Below are positions 62,956-64,000 of a stretch of DNA of 64,000 nt, in pieces (position 1 is the first letter of the stretch; the number at the start of each line of letters is the position of its first letter). The position numbers were made by a program, and so were the translations under genes. The notes beneath the pieces were generated by a model. It ran no database searches. It had not been told where the DNA came from and was given only the letters and a program-made list of their open reading frames with translations. Source of the stretch: Pseudophaeobacter flagellatus (GTDB lineage: Bacteria > Pseudomonadota > Alphaproteobacteria > Rhodobacterales > Rhodobacteraceae); the NCBI RefSeq assembly GCF_021228235.1, contig NZ_JAJQRG010000002.1, positions 372,001 through 436,000 on the forward strand, read 5' to 3'.

Positions 62956-64000
62956 ATGACTTTCCCTGAGCGGTTTTCGAACCTGCCGGCCTATGCGTTT
63001 CCGCGTTTGCGGGCGCTATTGGACCACCACAGCCCTGGCGGTGATGTGGTGCATATGACCATTGGCGAACCCAAACATCCCTTTCCGCCTTGGGTCAGCG
63101 ATGTCATCGCTGAAAATGCAGCCGGGTTTAACAGCTACCCGGCCAATGACGGATCGGACGCACTGCGCGGTGCCATGAGCGATTGGATCGCCCGGCGCTA
63201 TGGTGTGACGATGGATCCTGACACCCAGGTCATGGCGCTGAATGGCACCCGCGAGGGGCTGTATAATGCGGCCATGGCGCTCTGCCCTGAGGTGAAGAAT
63301 GGGGGGAAACCTGCGGTGTTGATCCCCAACCCGTTTTATCAGGTCTATATGGTGGCCAGCCTGTCGGTTGCAGCAGAGCCGGTGTTTCTGCCCGCCACCG
63401 AGGCCAGTGGCCATCTGCCCGATTATGATAGCCTGCCGCCAGATCTGCTTGATCGCACCGCCATTGCCTATATCTGCTCTCCGGCCAATCCGCAGGGCGC
63501 GGTGGCGGATCGCAGCTATTGGCAGCGGCTGATCGCACTGGCGGAAAAGCATGATTTTTGCATCTTTGCCGATGAATGCTACAGTGAAATCTACCGCGAT
63601 GACGCGCCCGTGGGCGCGCTGACCGTAGCGCAAGAGATGGGGGCCGACCCCGAACGGGTGGTCCTGTTCAACTCGCTCTCCAAACGGTCGAACCTGCCGG
63701 GGCTGCGCGCCGGGTTGGTTGCCAGCGGGCCGGAAAACATCAAGCGGCTGAAGCAGTTGCGCGCCTATGCCGGGGCACCTATTCCGGGGCCGTTGCAGGC
63801 GGCCGCCGCCAAGGTCTGGGCGGATGAGGCACATGTAGAAGAAAACCGGGCGCTCTACCGGGAAAAATACGCGCTGGCGGATGAGATTTTTGCCGGGCTG
63901 GATGGCTACATGCCGCCTAAGGCCGGTTTTTTCCTGTGGTTGCCTGTGCCGGATGGCGAAGCAGCGGCGCTGAAGCTCTGGTGTGAAACCGGGGTGCGGG
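62956..64000 (+). CDS. PLP aminotransferase, class I/II (DapC-like), truncated at window edge
   Basis: Visible 348 codons of a class I/II aminotransferase. The PLP lysine lies in VVLFNSLSKRSNLPGLRAGL, with NPFYQVYMVASLSVAAEPVF, the cofactor Asp/Tyr in IFADECYSEIYRDD and a further Arg/Phe region near KAGFFLWLPVPDG. The SLSKRSNLPGLR string matches succinyl-diaminopimelate aminotransferase DapC of Bordetella type, suggesting a lysine/DAP role that fits dapF in the same window, but this is not certain. The ATG at 62956 (MTFPERFSNLPAYAF); the C-terminus lies beyond the edge. Confidence 0.88.
   Translation, partial: MTFPERFSNLPAYAFPRLRALLDHHSPGGDVVHMTIGEPKHPFPPWVSDVIAENAAGFNSYPANDGSDALRGAMSDWIARRYGVTMDPDTQVMALNGTREGLYNAAMALCPEVKNGGKPAVLIPNPFYQVYMVASLSVAAEPVFLPATEASGHLPDYDSLPPDLLDRTAIAYICSPANPQGAVADRSYWQRLIALAEKHDFCIFADECYSEIYRDDAPVGALTVAQEMGADPERVVLFNSLSKRSNLPGLRAGLVASGPENIKRLKQLRAYAGAPIPGPLQAAAAKVWADEAHVEENRALYREKYALADEIFAGLDGYMPPKAGFFLWLPVPDGEAAALKLWCETGVR

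Overview
The window is about 61-64% GC and reads as chromosomal DNA of an alphaproteobacterium in the Rhodobacteraceae, most likely the Roseobacter group (Phaeobacter/Ruegeria-like). The evidence is the petABC cytochrome bc1 operon with petP/petR-type regulators, CcrM, alphaproteobacterial MtaB and RibH2 forms, a Rhodobacter-type porin, and many housekeeping operons with 1-14 bp gene overlaps. The genus assignment is inference. Almost all of the sequence is vertically inherited core genome. I see no integrase, transposase, phage gene, CRISPR array or rRNA, and one tRNA (Lys-TTT).

Layout. 1-3.3 kb: isoprenoid operon read leftward (histone-deacetylase-like protein, xseB, ispA, dxs; dxs runs off the edge). 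3.4-4.7 kb: petP/petR regulators, divergent from ilvE. 5.8-6.8 kb: divergent ohr/ohrR with two visible operator palindromes. 6.9-10.7 kb: two transporters, an HD-domain protein and aroC. 10.95-14.3 kb: TPP riboswitch and thiBPQ thiamine uptake operon. 14.3-15.1 kb: ribH under an FMN riboswitch. 15.2-18.8 kb: a glutathione-transferase-like gene and petABC with a strong terminator. 18.9-21.3 kb: dapF-mtaB and tRNA-Lys. 21.4-23 kb: orphan periplasmic binding protein and a DnaQ-like exonuclease. 23.2-26.4 kb: a fused two-domain 2-oxoacid dehydrogenase E1 translationally coupled to an unusual FabD-like acyltransferase. 26.5-34 kb: DUF427-cyclase fusion, membrane-anchored winged-helix protein, two small secreted proteins, rnhB, ccrM, a membrane adenylate cyclase and a structured intergenic RNA candidate. 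34-38 kb: alkB, mutY, DUF721/DciA-like protein and DsbA-like protein. 37.9-42.2 kb: pmbA, an inositol-phosphatase-like gene, a motif-poor KdtA homologue and lpxK. 42.3-46.5 kb: DUF2125 protein and a three-gene SDR/crotonase/flavoprotein operon. 46.6-52 kb: GST, then a DUF3576 lipoprotein and leuS-lptE-holA. 52.4-54.3 kb: highly expressed porin and a YggS protein. 54.4-57.9 kb: L,D-transpeptidase, ribA, orphan OmpR-type regulator and xth. 58.1-60 kb: thioredoxin-TPR protein, Lon-N-domain protein and Trm112. 60-64 kb: UbiH-type hydroxylase, amidase, and an aminotransferase cut by the window edge.

The candidates most worth follow-up are these. (i) The E1-fusion/acyltransferase pair: the acyltransferase keeps Ser/His but has lost the malonate-binding Arg. 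(ii) A KdtA-family protein beside lpxK lacks the canonical catalytic glutamates. (iii) A crotonase-fold protein lacks both hydratase glutamates. (iv) A structured sRNA candidate lies at about 33.9-34.0 kb. (v) A membrane-anchored winged-helix regulator. (vi) Two families of intergenic hairpin repeats, one of which resembles a short repeat familiar from Rhizobiales and sits inside the FMN riboswitch. No element here can be called a new defence or mobile system. The novelty is in repurposed enzyme folds and small regulatory RNA/DNA structures.
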